64,000 bases of DNA. Origin: Nocardioides oceani. Its GTDB lineage: Bacteria > Actinomycetota > Actinomycetes > Propionibacteriales > Nocardioidaceae. Shown here piece by piece: positions 45,462-55,455 of this stretch (the stretch's first letter is position 1; each line of letters begins with the position of its first letter). Location: NCBI RefSeq assembly GCF_030412965.1, contig NZ_JAUHJQ010000001.1, positions 1,018,060 through 1,082,059 of the forward strand, given 5' to 3'. Both the position numbers and the translations under genes were made by a program. The notes under the pieces are model-generated. The model was given only the letters and a program-made list of their open reading frames with translations. It was not told where the DNA came from and did no database searches.

Positions 45462-46816
45462 GGGGTCAGGCTACGGACGCCGGTGACCAGCCAGGCGTCG
45501 CCCCGGGCGCGGTGGAGGAGCACGACGAGGCGGGCGCCCATGAAGACCGCGGCGAACACCGCCCACACCACGACGAGGCCACCGTCCAGCAGCGTCGCGG
45601 CCAGCACCGCAGGCGCGTGCAGGACCAGCACGAGCAGGCCTGCGCGGGCCAGGTAGGGACCGTCGCCGGCGCCGATCAGCACACCGTCGAGGACGAACAC
45701 CACGCCGGCGACCGGCTGGCCGAGCGCGGCGACGACGAGGACGGGCACCAGCAGGTCCTGCACGGCGGCGTCGCCGGTGAACAGGCGACCGAGGACCGGG
45801 CTGGCCGCCGCGAGCAGCAGCCCGGTGACGACGCCGCTGATGATGCCCCACCGGACCATCCGGTCGGTGACGGCGCGGGTGGCGGCGACGTCGCCGGCCC
45901 CGAGGTGGCGGCCGGTGATGGCCTGCGCGGCGATCGCGATCGCGTCGAGCACGAAGGCGAGGAACGTCCACAGCGTCATCGCCAGCTGGTGGGTGGCGAG
46001 GTCGACCTCCTGGTCCCGCCCGGTCGCGCCGATCGTGACGGCGTACGTCGTGACGAGCAGCGCGGCGCGCAGGGTCAGCGTGCGCACGACCAGCGCGACG
46101 CCGGCGCGGCCCGCGGCCCGGATGCCGCGCCAGTCGGGCGCGAGGCCGGCGCCCTCGCGGCGGGCGCCGCGGACCACCACGGCCAGCAGCGCGGCCGCGC
46201 TGGCCACCTGGGCCAGCACCGACCCGATCGCCGAGCCGGCCAGCCCGAGCCCGTCCCAGCCGCCGAGGCCGTACACGAGGACCACGTTGAGGACGATGTT
46301 GAGCGCGTTGCCGGCGACGGCGACGACGAGCGGGGTCCGGGTGTCCTGCAGCCCACGCAGCACGCCGGTCGTGGCGAGCATGACCAGCAGCGGGGTGGTG
46401 CCCAGGAAGGCGATGCGCAGGTACGTCGTCGCGTGCTCGGCCACGGCCGGGCTCGGGTCGAACAGCGCGACCAGCGGGTCGGTCAGCACCACGCCGATCG
46501 CCGTCACCACCACGCCGAGGACGACCGCGAGCCAGACCCCGTCGATGCCCTGGGCCAGCGCACCGCGGGTGTCGCCCGCGCCGAGGTGGCGCGCCACCGC
46601 GGCGGTCGTCCCGTAGGCGAGGAACACGCACAGCCCGACGGCCGTCTGGAGGACCACCCCGGCGACGCCGAGGCCGGCGAGCTCGGGCGTCCCGAGGTGC
46701 CCGACGACCGCGGCGTCGGCCAGGAGGAACATCGGCTCGGCCACGAGGGCGAGGAACGCGGGGAGGGCCAGCCGCAGGATCTCGTGGTCCAGGGCCACGT
46801 CCTCGGGTCGGCGCAC
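45458..46816 (-). CDS. MATE-family multidrug/cation antiporter
   Basis: About 452 residues, 12 helices in two homologous halves, as expected for DinF/NorM-type MATE exporters (ILRLALPAFLALVAEPMFLLADAAVVGHLG at the N-terminus; IAIAAQAITGRHLGAGD and LFTGDAAVQDLLVPVLVVAALGQPVAGVVFVLDGVLIGAGD in the second half). The start is unsure: GTG 46816 lies 6 nt after TACCCT (leaderless), while GTG 46855, with AGGGG close by, adds 13 residues. Substrate unknown. Divergent from dnaB. Confidence 0.9.
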   Translation of the reverse strand: MRRPEDVALDHEILRLALPAFLALVAEPMFLLADAAVVGHLGTPELAGLGVAGVVLQTAVGLCVFLAYGTTAAVARHLGAGDTRGALAQGIDGVWLAVVLGVVVTAIGVVLTDPLVALFDPSPAVAEHATTYLRIAFLGTTPLLVMLATTGVLRGLQDTRTPLVVAVAGNALNIVLNVVLVYGLGGWDGLGLAGSAIGSVLAQVASAAALLAVVVRGARREGAGLAPDWRGIRAAGRAGVALVVRTLTLRAALLVTTYAVTIGATGRDQEVDLATHQLAMTLWTFLAFVLDAIAIAAQAITGRHLGAGDVAATRAVTDRMVRWGIISGVVTGLLLAAASPVLGRLFTGDAAVQDLLVPVLVVAALGQPVAGVVFVLDGVLIGAGDGPYLARAGLLVLVLHAPAVLAATLLDGGLVVVWAVFAAVFMGARLVVLLHRARGDAWLVTGVRSLTP

Positions 46817-46855
46817 CCGGACAGGGTAGTCCTGGTAAGGGCCATGATCCGCCAC

Positions 46856-47298
46856 TGACCCCTACGCGGGTAGTCCGCAGGAAGCGGTGGAAAACCCCGG
46901 GTTGTCTGTGGATACCCCGGGGCCGGGCCGCTTTGTCGACAAACCACCCGGTGACCGACGGGTGGTCGGGAGGTGAACCGAATTGGTGGCCGACTGATTT
47001 CACTCCACATCGTCCGCGATTCGTTTCCGCAGGTCAGCGCGGTGCGACCGCGTGGACGGGGCGCTGTCTCCACAGGGCGGTCCCCATGCTGTGCACAGTC
47101 CGTCGCGTGTCCTCCACGGGTTCTCCCCGGTTATCCCCAGGACCTGTGGACAAGGTGGTGTCGCCGGTGCCGTCCGGCCACGTACGGTCCGGGGGTCGCG
47201 GACCGATGTCGGTGCTCCTCCCTACCGTGCGGGGGAGCCGGCCGGACCGTCGGGCGCCGGCACCGCAGGACCGGTCACGAGCGCGCAGGAGGGGACCA
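46856..47298. other. dnaB upstream region with DnaA-box-like cluster and palindrome
   Basis: About 440 bp without a gene. DnaA-type sites: TGTGGATAC (46907-46915, one mismatch), TTATCCCCA (47131-47139, one mismatch) and perfect TGTGGACAA (47145-47153); weaker cores at 46886 and 47066. A perfect TTTGTCGACAAA lies at 46932-46943. The dnaB promoter and the MATE promoter must also lie here. AGGAGGGG precedes the dnaB start. Confidence 0.55.
46932..46943. repeat. Palindrome TTTGTCGACAAA, copy C (upstream of dnaB)
   Basis: Perfect 12-bp palindrome about 360 bp before the dnaB start; identical to copies A (in dnaA) and B (after parB). Confidence 0.7.
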
Positions 47299-48717
<1,419 letters not shown>

Positions 48718-48836
48718 TGCGATCGAGCTGACCGGCGCCTCCTCGCGCCAGGGGAGCGGCGAGAGCGCCGGACGCGTCTCAACGTTCTGACCCCACCGTC
48801 CGTTGAAGGGGGGCAGGACGCGAGAGGGGAGCCGGC

Positions 48837-49337
48837 GTGCACGGGTCGTTCGAGGAGTTCGTCGAGGCGGAGACGCCTCGGCTGCTCGGGCTCGCGCATG
48901 CCCTGACCGGCAACCCGCACGACGCGTGGGACCTGGTCCAGGAGTCGCTCACCCGGGTGGGCGTGCGCTGGCGGCGGCTGCGGTCGGAGAACCCCGGTGG
49001 CTACGCGCGGACCGTGCTGGTCCGCCTCGACGTCGACCGGACCCGCCGGTTGCGGCGCGAGCTGCTGCCGGGGGCGGTGCCGCAGCGCGAGGTTCCGGTG
49101 GAGGTCGTCGACGAGGTGGAGCCCTGGCTCGTCGAGGCGCTCGGCACGCTGACGCCGCAGCAGCGGGCGGCGGTCGTGCTCCGGGTGCTCGAGGACCTCG
49201 ACCACGCCGGCATCGCCGAGCGGCTCGGCTGCTCGGTCGGCACCGCGCGCAGCCACCTCTCCCGGGGCCTGTCCCGGATGCGCGAGCGGGCGGCCGCCCG
49301 CGAGGAGACCCCCGAGCAGATCGGAGAGCAGCGATGA
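48837..49337 (+). CDS. SigE-family ECF RNA polymerase sigma factor
   Basis: 166 residues, short ECF type found widely in actinobacteria. Sigma-2: FEEFVEAETPRLLGLAHALTGNPHDAWDLVQESLTRV; sigma-4: LTPQQRAAVVLRVLEDLDHAGIAERLGCSVGTARSHLSRGL. The GTG at 48837 follows GAGAGGGG. An ECF-like promoter (AAC, 17 bp, CGTT; near 48780-48805) might give autoregulation, but this is weak. Overlaps the next gene by 4 bp, the usual sigma/anti-sigma arrangement. Confidence 0.88.
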   Translation: MHGSFEEFVEAETPRLLGLAHALTGNPHDAWDLVQESLTRVGVRWRRLRSENPGGYARTVLVRLDVDRTRRLRRELLPGAVPQREVPVEVVDEVEPWLVEALGTLTPQQRAAVVLRVLEDLDHAGIAERLGCSVGTARSHLSRGLSRMRERAAAREETPEQIGEQR

Positions 49338-50350
49338 GCGACCCCCACGAGGACCGGCTTCGCGAGGAGATGGAACGGATGTCGCGGGCCGTGCGGCCGA
49401 CGGCACGGGCCGCGGGCACGGTCCACGCCGGCGTACGACGGTCCCGCCGGCGGCGTACGGCCGGTGCGGTCGTCGGCACGGCGGGCCTGGTGGCCGCCGT
49501 CGCCGTGGCGGGTTCCGCGCTGGCCGGGAGCGGTGCCGGCGGCGACCGGCGCACGACGGAGCCGGACGTCGCGGCCTCCTCGCCGTCGTCCTCGCCGTCG
49601 TCCTCGCCGTCGGCGGTGGCGGGCGCCGGGTGCTCGACCGAGGTCGCTGCGCCCCGGCGGAGCACGACCCTCGCGGACCTCGCCGAGCAGCAGCGGGTCG
49701 TGCGGCGGCTGCTGGAGATGAGCTCGGTGCAGGTCCGCCATGCCGCGCCCACCCCGCTCGGCGTGGTGGCCCTCGTGGTCGACGACGGCGGCGACCTGGA
49801 CCACTTCGCCGACCCCGAGGTCGTGGAGCGGCTCCGGACGGCGGGGGCGGCCCACGTGTACGAGTGGGACCCGGCGGCCGCGGGGACGGGCGTGGACGCC
49901 GACGGGCAGGTCCGCCAGGTCCTGCAGTGGCTGCTCGGCCCGGCGCTGGCCGACGTGCGCCGCGCGACCCGGGACCTCCCGGGCGACGCGGGCCCGGTGG
50001 TCGCGCCGGAGGTCGGCGCGGTGGTGGTCCGGTGGAAGCGCCCCGCGCCACCGCAGGTGCAGGCGCTCGCCGGGGTGCGCCCCGATGGCGTGGAGGTGCT
50101 CGTGGAGGAGGTCGCCCATTCCCGGGACGACATCCGTCAGGCGCAGCGCCGGCTCGAGGTCGTGCTGGTGGAGCGCGGCCTGCGCGAGGACTGGTCCTCC
50201 GCCTCGCCGTGCGGTGACGGATCCGGGCTGGTCGTGGGCATGGTGCCGCCGATCGCCGACCGCGCCGCCCTCGAGGCCGACCTCACCGACGCGCTCGGGC
50301 TTCCGGTGACCGTGGTGCCGGAGCAGCGGCCCGTGCCCCTGGTCGGATAG
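49334..50350 (+). CDS. Membrane protein coupled to SigE-family sigma (possible anti-sigma)
   Basis: 338 residues: a charged cytoplasmic N-terminus (DPHEDRLREEMERMSRAVRPTAR), one membrane helix (AGAVVGTAGLVAAVAVAGSALAG), a Ser/Pro linker with SSPS repeats, and an extracytoplasmic alpha/beta domain with two cysteines. ATGA overlap with the sigma gene indicates co-translation and suggests an anti-sigma or sensor role; no known anti-sigma motif is visible, so this is inference. Confidence 0.7.
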   Translation: MSDPHEDRLREEMERMSRAVRPTARAAGTVHAGVRRSRRRRTAGAVVGTAGLVAAVAVAGSALAGSGAGGDRRTTEPDVAASSPSSSPSSSPSAVAGAGCSTEVAAPRRSTTLADLAEQQRVVRRLLEMSSVQVRHAAPTPLGVVALVVDDGGDLDHFADPEVVERLRTAGAAHVYEWDPAAAGTGVDADGQVRQVLQWLLGPALADVRRATRDLPGDAGPVVAPEVGAVVVRWKRPAPPQVQALAGVRPDGVEVLVEEVAHSRDDIRQAQRRLEVVLVERGLREDWSSASPCGDGSGLVVGMVPPIADRAALEADLTDALGLPVTVVPEQRPVPLVG

Positions 50351-50387
50351 GTCCCGGGCGCCGGCGAGCCGCACTACCCTGCGGGCC

Positions 50388-50828
50388 ATGCGTCGCGGAC
50401 CCGCTGCCCCCGCCGTCACCGCCGTGCTCCTGCTCGCCCTCGTCGGGTGCTCCGACGACGGGGGTGACGAGCCGGCGGCCGCACCCAGCACCAGCGGCTC
50501 GCCGACCGCGTCGAGCGGGTCGACGGCCCGACCGGACGGCTCGCCGTCGCCGAGCACCACCGACATCGCCGAGCTGGTGGCGAGCCTGCCGGGGTGCGCC
50601 GAGGTGTGGGTGGCGGGGGAGACGCTGCCCGCGGACTACGCCGGCTGCAAGGAGCCCGGTGGCGGCATCGACCCCGGGATGGTCCTGCAGTGCGTGGACG
50701 GCGCCGGCTTGGCGGCGTACCGCGACCGCTTCTGGGCCCGCCTCGACGGCGAGATCAGCGACTCGGGCGGCGGGGGGATCGCGCAGGACCCGGAGTACGC
50801 CGCCGACGTCACCGCCTGCCAGGGCTGA
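50388..50828 (+). CDS. Small lipoprotein, unknown function
   Basis: 146 residues. Signal and lipobox PAVTAVLLLALVGCSDD (Cys about 21), a Ser/Thr/Pro-rich spacer, and a small C-terminal domain with three cysteines (LPGCAEVWVAGETLP, YAGCKEPGGG, VLQCVDGAG). ATG 50388 lies 7 nt after TACCCT, a leaderless start. No family recognised. Confidence 0.75.
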   Translation: MRRGPAAPAVTAVLLLALVGCSDDGGDEPAAAPSTSGSPTASSGSTARPDGSPSPSTTDIAELVASLPGCAEVWVAGETLPADYAGCKEPGGGIDPGMVLQCVDGAGLAAYRDRFWARLDGEISDSGGGGIAQDPEYAADVTACQG

Positions 50829-50901
50829 CCGGCGCCCGGGGCGGACCGCGCCGGGTTGTCCGCAAGGTCACATACCGGCGGTCTGTCCGACACCGAGGCA
50901 A

Positions 50902-50916
50902 TTGAACTACGTTCAA
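50902..50916 (+). promoter_or_regulatory. Operator-like inverted repeat TTGAAC-TAC-GTTCAA
   Basis: A perfect 6+3+6 inverted repeat ending 4 bp before the ATG of the secreted hydrolase-like gene. It contains TACGTT (50908-50913), which has leaderless -10 spacing, so a protein bound here would cover the promoter. It begins with CAATTGAAC like the repeat-element arms, possibly by chance. Confidence 0.45.
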
Positions 50917-50920
50917 CAGC

Positions 50921-52057
50921 ATGCGCCCGCGCCTCGTCTCCGCCCTCGCCGGGATCGCCGGGCTCGCGCTCGCGGCGAGCCCGCTCGCCGTCCCGGCCCA
51001 GGCAGCGGAGGGTCAGCCCGCCCGCACCGCTGCAGCTCCGGCCGGCAAGCAGGCGGGCGAGCAGGCGGGCAAGCAGGCGGGGAGGCGCGTCGGGAGCCGC
51101 GAGGTCGCCTTCGAGGTCAGCAACGCCAACACGACGACCGCGCTCTGCAGCTCCGACGGCGAGGCCTACGAGCTGCGCGGGCGCCTCGTCGGCCCGCGGC
51201 GCGCGCTCTCCGGGGCCTCCCCGGTCCTGCGCGTCAACGTGCTGGTGCACGACGCCGGCACCGGCGCCTGGTTCTGGAACCTCCGACAGGCCCCCGGCGT
51301 CGACTACGCCCGGCACCTGGCCCGCCGCGGCGAGACCTCGCTGGTGCTGGACCGCCTCGGGTACGACCGCAGCCCGCTGGCCGACGGCACCGCCACCTGC
51401 CTCGGCGCGCAGGCCTCGATGCTCCACCAGGTCATCCAGCACCTCTACGCCGGCCTTTACCGGTTCACCGACGGCGGCGCGGGCGCCGGTCGCCCGCCGC
51501 ACGCCACCCACGTCGTGGTCCACGGCCACGGCACGGGCGCGACGGTCGCGCAGCTGGAGGCCGCGGAGTTCGACGACGTCGCCGGCCTCGTGCTGATGTC
51601 GGCGCCGACGGCGACGCCCACCACCGAGGCGCTCGCCGTCGTGACCGAGCAGCTGGGCCGCTGCCTCGGCGGCGACGGGTACTCGGCGTACGGCGCGACG
51701 GCTGCGGAGTACCGCTCGCTGCTCTTCGCCAGCGCCTCGGAGCGGGTACGTCGCCTGGCGACCGCCCGGCGCAACCCGACCCCGTGCGGTGACGTGTCGA
51801 GCCTGCTCGCCGGGGTCGGCACCGCCACGTTGACGGCGCGCGCCGTCGAGGCGCCGGTGCTGGCGCTGTCCGGCGCGCGCGACGCCCGCGTCCGCCCGCT
51901 GGGGCAGTCGGCCGCGGAGTCCCTCTTCGCCCGCAGCGAGCGGGTCACCGCCCGCACGTTCGCGGGCGCCGGCAGCGCGCTGCCGCTCGAGGCCCGCGCC
52001 GGTCGTGTCCGGTCGGCCGTCCTGGCGTTCCTCGCCGACGTCCGCCCGAGCCTCTGA
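50921..52057 (+). CDS. Secreted alpha/beta-hydrolase-like protein lacking the nucleophile serine
   Basis: 378 residues. Signal peptide (RPRLVSALAGIAGLALAASPLAVPAQA), a short KQAGEQAGKQAG repeat (about 43-54), then an alpha/beta-hydrolase fold: NVLVHDAGTGAWFWN, LVLDRLGYDRSPLADG, VVVHGHGTGATVAQLEA and ALSGARDARVRPLGQSAAES. The nucleophile elbow reads G-H-G-T-G (residues 202-206), with Gly204 where Ser is expected, so classical esterase activity is doubtful. It may be a non-catalytic binding protein or use another residue. Confidence 0.78.
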   Translation: MRPRLVSALAGIAGLALAASPLAVPAQAAEGQPARTAAAPAGKQAGEQAGKQAGRRVGSREVAFEVSNANTTTALCSSDGEAYELRGRLVGPRRALSGASPVLRVNVLVHDAGTGAWFWNLRQAPGVDYARHLARRGETSLVLDRLGYDRSPLADGTATCLGAQASMLHQVIQHLYAGLYRFTDGGAGAGRPPHATHVVVHGHGTGATVAQLEAAEFDDVAGLVLMSAPTATPTTEALAVVTEQLGRCLGGDGYSAYGATAAEYRSLLFASASERVRRLATARRNPTPCGDVSSLLAGVGTATLTARAVEAPVLALSGARDARVRPLGQSAAESLFARSERVTARTFAGAGSALPLEARAGRVRSAVLAFLADVRPSL

Positions 52058-52094
52058 CCCGAAGCCCGGCCCGGCCGGGCCCGCCCGGGGTTCG

Positions 52095-52691
52095 TCAGCC
52101 GCGAGCGGCGCGCCACTCCTCGGCGAGGATCGCGTCGGCGTAGCTGTCCAGCCACCGGCCGGAGCGGTGCAGGGCGTCGGCGACGGCGTGGGTCTCGCGG
52201 CGCATGCCGAGCCGCTCCATGATCCGCCAGGACGCGGTGTTCTCGGCGAAGCAGGCGGCGGTGACCCGCCGCAGGCCGAGGTCCTCGAAGCAGATCCGCA
52301 GCATCTCCGCGGCCGCCTCGGTGGCGTAGCCCCGGCCGGTGTGCTCGGGGTGCACGACCCAGCCGAGCTCGGCCTGGACGGCCAGCCCGCGCTCGGCCAC
52401 CTCCGCCTGCGCCCAGGCGTCGGTGATCCGCAGCATCAGGTCGGCGACGAGCACGCCGTCGCGCTCGACGACGAGCAGGTGGTCGAGCCGCTCGGGGCGG
52501 TCGAACTCCGCGACGTACGTCGCGCGGTCCGGCGGCCCGGAGGTGAGCCACTCGTGGCTGGAGGGGTGGTGGCGCAGCTCCCAGACCGCCTCGGCGTCGG
52601 CGGGGGTGACCCGGCGCAGCAGCAGCCGTTCGGTGGGGCGGGGCCAGGCGACGGCGGCGAGGTCGACGGGGGGCGTCCCGGGCTCAGCCAC
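52095..52691 (-). CDS. GNAT acetyltransferase, RimJ/RimL type
   Basis: 198 residues. The RimJ/RimL pattern runs TERLLLRRVTPADAEAVWELRHHPSSHEWL, GWVVHPEHTGRGYATEAAAEML (acetyl-CoA loop), then VTAACFAENTASWRIMERLGM. Acceptor unknown (N-terminal protein acetylation or small molecule). The start GTG 52691 overlaps the end of the upstream DoxX-like gene by 8 bp, implying an operon. Confidence 0.85.
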   Translation of the reverse strand: MAEPGTPPVDLAAVAWPRPTERLLLRRVTPADAEAVWELRHHPSSHEWLTSGPPDRATYVAEFDRPERLDHLLVVERDGVLVADLMLRITDAWAQAEVAERGLAVQAELGWVVHPEHTGRGYATEAAAEMLRICFEDLGLRRVTAACFAENTASWRIMERLGMRRETHAVADALHRSGRWLDSYADAILAEEWRAARG

Positions 52692-53082
52692 GGGAGCGGC
52701 GCCCCAGGAGCCCGCCGCCCCACAGCGCCCACAGGACCAGCAGGGGCTGGAAGAACAGGCGGACGAACCGCTTGGTGTCGGTGTCGAGGCCGAACGCGCC
52801 GGTGCCCTCGACGTACTGCGCGATGTTGCCGGGGAAGATGACGACGTAGAACGCCGCGAGCAGCGCGCCGACGAGCCGCTGGTGGCGCGGCAGCGCGACG
52901 AACGCCGCGCCGAGGCCGATCTCGACGACGCCGGAGCCCAGCACGGTGAGGTCCTCGTCGACCGGGAACCAGTCGGGGACCTGCGCCTGGAACTCCTGGC
53001 GCTGCGTGGTCAGGTGCAGCACCCCCGCGCCGACCATGATCGAGCCGAGGGCGACACGGGCGGCGGTGCGGGCGAGCGGCAT
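52684..53082 (-). CDS. DoxX-like membrane protein
   Basis: 132 residues with four hydrophobic helices (ARVALGSIMVGAGVLHLT, LGSGVVEIGLGAAFVAL, LVGALLAAFYVVIFPGNIAQYV, FFQPLLVLWALWGGGLL). Size and topology fit the DoxX/DUF4267-like group, often linked to redox or quinone chemistry; no specific role can be read. ATG 53082 lies 7 nt after TAGGCT (leaderless). Confidence 0.78.
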   Translation of the reverse strand: MPLARTAARVALGSIMVGAGVLHLTTQRQEFQAQVPDWFPVDEDLTVLGSGVVEIGLGAAFVALPRHQRLVGALLAAFYVVIFPGNIAQYVEGTGAFGLDTDTKRFVRLFFQPLLVLWALWGGGLLGRRSRG

Positions 53083-53111
53083 GGCGCCGAGCCTACGTCG
53101 GGCCGTCCGCG

Positions 53112-55406
53112 TCACTGACGCAGCAGCGCGGCGAAGGCCGGGCTCGCCCACCCGCCGCCGGAGTGGGCGGGCGGACGCGGCAGCTCGCGACCGCCGTACG
53201 CCGCCCCGCGGCCGTCGCGGGCGTCGTACCGCAGCCAGGTCCGCGCCGGTCCCTGCCCGAGCCCCGGGCGGCTCCAGTCGCAGACGCCGTCGGGGAAGGT
53301 GCGCTCCAGCCGCGACCACTCGGTGTCGGTGAACGGCACCGGGAGACCGGCGAGGCCGGTGTGGTCGGCGCGGCGCAGCGGGCGCAACCGGCAGGCCAGG
53401 GTGTCGTTGGCGCTGGGCCCGCCGGCCTCCTGGCGCGGGGTGGAGAGCCGGGTCTGAAGGACGTCGAGCTCGCGCGCGGTGCAGACGGGGTCCAGCCCGG
53501 TGACCAGGCAGCGGTCGGTGACGTCCGCGGGCCGCCCGGCGACGACCTTCGCGGCGAGCGGTCGGGCCGACCGGTCCTGCTCGACACGGGCCAGCCAGCG
53601 GTCCATGGCGAGCAGCGCCTCGGTCGCCCAGCCGAGGTCCCCGATGAGCGGCACGGCGCCGAACCACATCACCCGGTTGTCGGTGTGGCCCTGGTCGGCC
53701 AGCAGCCGCTCCTCGGTCCACCAGGCGTGGCTGTAGTCGTGGGCGATGCCCGGGTCGGGGCCGCCGTGGTTGATCATCGCGACCTCGTCGAGGTGGTTCG
53801 CCTCGTTGACCAGGCCGGTGCGGTAGGCGCGGCGCACCGACGCGGGGTCGCCGGTGGTGCGGGCGTCGGTGCGCACCGAGTCGACGTCGAGCCCGCCGAT
53901 CGCGGCGTTGAGGTCGACGAACTGGGCGGGGGTGATCGCCCCGGCGCGGAGCGCCTCGAGGCCGTACTGCACGCCGGAGTTGGCGAACGGGATGCCCGCG
54001 AACCCGCGCCCGAGCGCACGCTCCTGCGGGCCCCACGCCTCGCGCGGCCGGCGGCCGAGGAGGTTGACCATCAGGTCCAGCACCGAGCAGCGCACGCCGC
54101 CGGGGTTGGTCTCGGAGTCGTAGCGGGTGGCCGGGTCGCCGGCGACGGGCGCGCGGGTGCCGGGGCAGGCGTGCTCGGGGTCCAGGGCCGCCTTGAACAG
54201 CCCCTCGTCGGCGACGACCGCGTTGAGGTGGGAGAGGTGCCCCTCGACCTGGGCCATCTGCGTCGGCGACCACACCACGCCGGGGGACCAGCGGGACGGG
54301 TCCTCGAAGTAGAGGCGCATCAGGTGGTAGTCCGCGAACTGCGCCCCCGCGGTCAGCACGTCGGGGTAGGAGCAGGTGGTGACCAGGCCCTGGTAGATCC
54401 CCGGGTAGGCGTTCGCGACGGTGTGCTGGGCGATCGAGCCGCCGGAGCAGCCGGTGCCGATGGTGTAGCGCAGCTCGCCGTACCGCTCGACCAGCCGCTC
54501 CTTGGCCATCATCAGCGACTCGGCGTTCATCGCGACGCTGCAGTTGTGCCCGGTGTCGGCCAGCGCCGTCGACATCACCGCGAAGCCGCGGCCCAGGGCG
54601 GCGACGTAGGACGGCTCGACGCCCGGGACGGCCGGGATCGTGCCGGAGTAGTCGTCCAGGGGCGGCTCGTCGGGGGTGTACGACGCGCCGCAGCCGCCGC
54701 CGTGGGTGACGAGCAGCTTGCGGTTCCACTGGCGCTGCGGCGCCCACGCGGTCCACGGGCGCCCGGGGCGGAAGAGCGTGAGGATCGTGTACCGGTCGCG
54801 GTCCTGGTAGCCGTCCTCCCGGCGCACCACGAACGGCACCCGCACCCCGCGGTCGGTCGTGGTCGTCGCGACGTCGGCCGGCGGGTCGGCCGGGTCGTAG
54901 GGCTGGAGGCCCGCCTGCAGCGGATCGGTCGACCGGTAGAGGTAGGAGTAGCGGACCGGCTCCTCGCAGCGGGCGTTCCGCGCGGTCTCCTGGCAGGCGT
55001 AGTGGGGGCTGCGCGGCCCGGACAGCACCGGCCCGCCCGCGGGGTGGTTGGTGACGACCGCGGAGCCGCGCCAGCCCGGGGCCGTCACCCGCAGCGTGGT
55101 CCGCCCGGTGCTCAGGCCGGTGACCAGGCCGACGTACCGCCCGTCGCGGCGCACCGCGAAGCGCCGCGTCACGTCGCGCCGGCCCGCGAGCACGCGCACC
55201 TCCCGCTCGCGCACGCCGCGCGGCAGCCGGACCGCGACGAGCACGTCGCCGCCGGAGACCAGGTCGGCGCGGTTGGACAGCACCTCCACCACGAGCGGCC
55301 GCGGCTGCGGCGCGGGCGGCACCGCGTCGGCGGCCGGTCGCGGCAGCAGGGCCATCAGCGGGAGGACCAGGCACAGGCAGGCGAGCGCGAGCAGGCGGGA
55401 CCGCAT
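53112..55406 (-). CDS. Secreted DUF6351-like alpha/beta hydrolase (hydroxybutyrate-oligomer-hydrolase-like)
   Basis: 764 residues. Signal peptide (RLLALACLCLVLPLMALLPRPAADA), then VEVLSNRADLVSGGDVLVAVRLP, which I associate with the DUF6351 family. The probable nucleophile is in YTIGTGCSGGSIAQHTV (Ser about 318), resembling 3-hydroxybutyrate oligomer hydrolases. An acid/His pair may lie in NHGGPDPGIAHDYSHAWW. Many Cys pairs suggest an extracellular location. Substrate not determined. Confidence 0.8.
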   Translation of the reverse strand: MRSRLLALACLCLVLPLMALLPRPAADAVPPAPQPRPLVVEVLSNRADLVSGGDVLVAVRLPRGVREREVRVLAGRRDVTRRFAVRRDGRYVGLVTGLSTGRTTLRVTAPGWRGSAVVTNHPAGGPVLSGPRSPHYACQETARNARCEEPVRYSYLYRSTDPLQAGLQPYDPADPPADVATTTTDRGVRVPFVVRREDGYQDRDRYTILTLFRPGRPWTAWAPQRQWNRKLLVTHGGGCGASYTPDEPPLDDYSGTIPAVPGVEPSYVAALGRGFAVMSTALADTGHNCSVAMNAESLMMAKERLVERYGELRYTIGTGCSGGSIAQHTVANAYPGIYQGLVTTCSYPDVLTAGAQFADYHLMRLYFEDPSRWSPGVVWSPTQMAQVEGHLSHLNAVVADEGLFKAALDPEHACPGTRAPVAGDPATRYDSETNPGGVRCSVLDLMVNLLGRRPREAWGPQERALGRGFAGIPFANSGVQYGLEALRAGAITPAQFVDLNAAIGGLDVDSVRTDARTTGDPASVRRAYRTGLVNEANHLDEVAMINHGGPDPGIAHDYSHAWWTEERLLADQGHTDNRVMWFGAVPLIGDLGWATEALLAMDRWLARVEQDRSARPLAAKVVAGRPADVTDRCLVTGLDPVCTARELDVLQTRLSTPRQEAGGPSANDTLACRLRPLRRADHTGLAGLPVPFTDTEWSRLERTFPDGVCDWSRPGLGQGPARTWLRYDARDGRGAAYGGRELPRPPAHSGGGWASPAFAALLRQ

Positions 55407-55455
55407 GCGACGTCCAACGAGCCCTCGTGGGGGACGTCACGGCACACTGAGTGCC

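Noticed and set aside
46932..46943. Noc-binding (NBS) or parS variant for TTTGTCGACAAA
   Set aside because: The core GTCGAC differs from both CACGTG (parS) and the CCGGG core of NBS; spacing and flanks do not match either.
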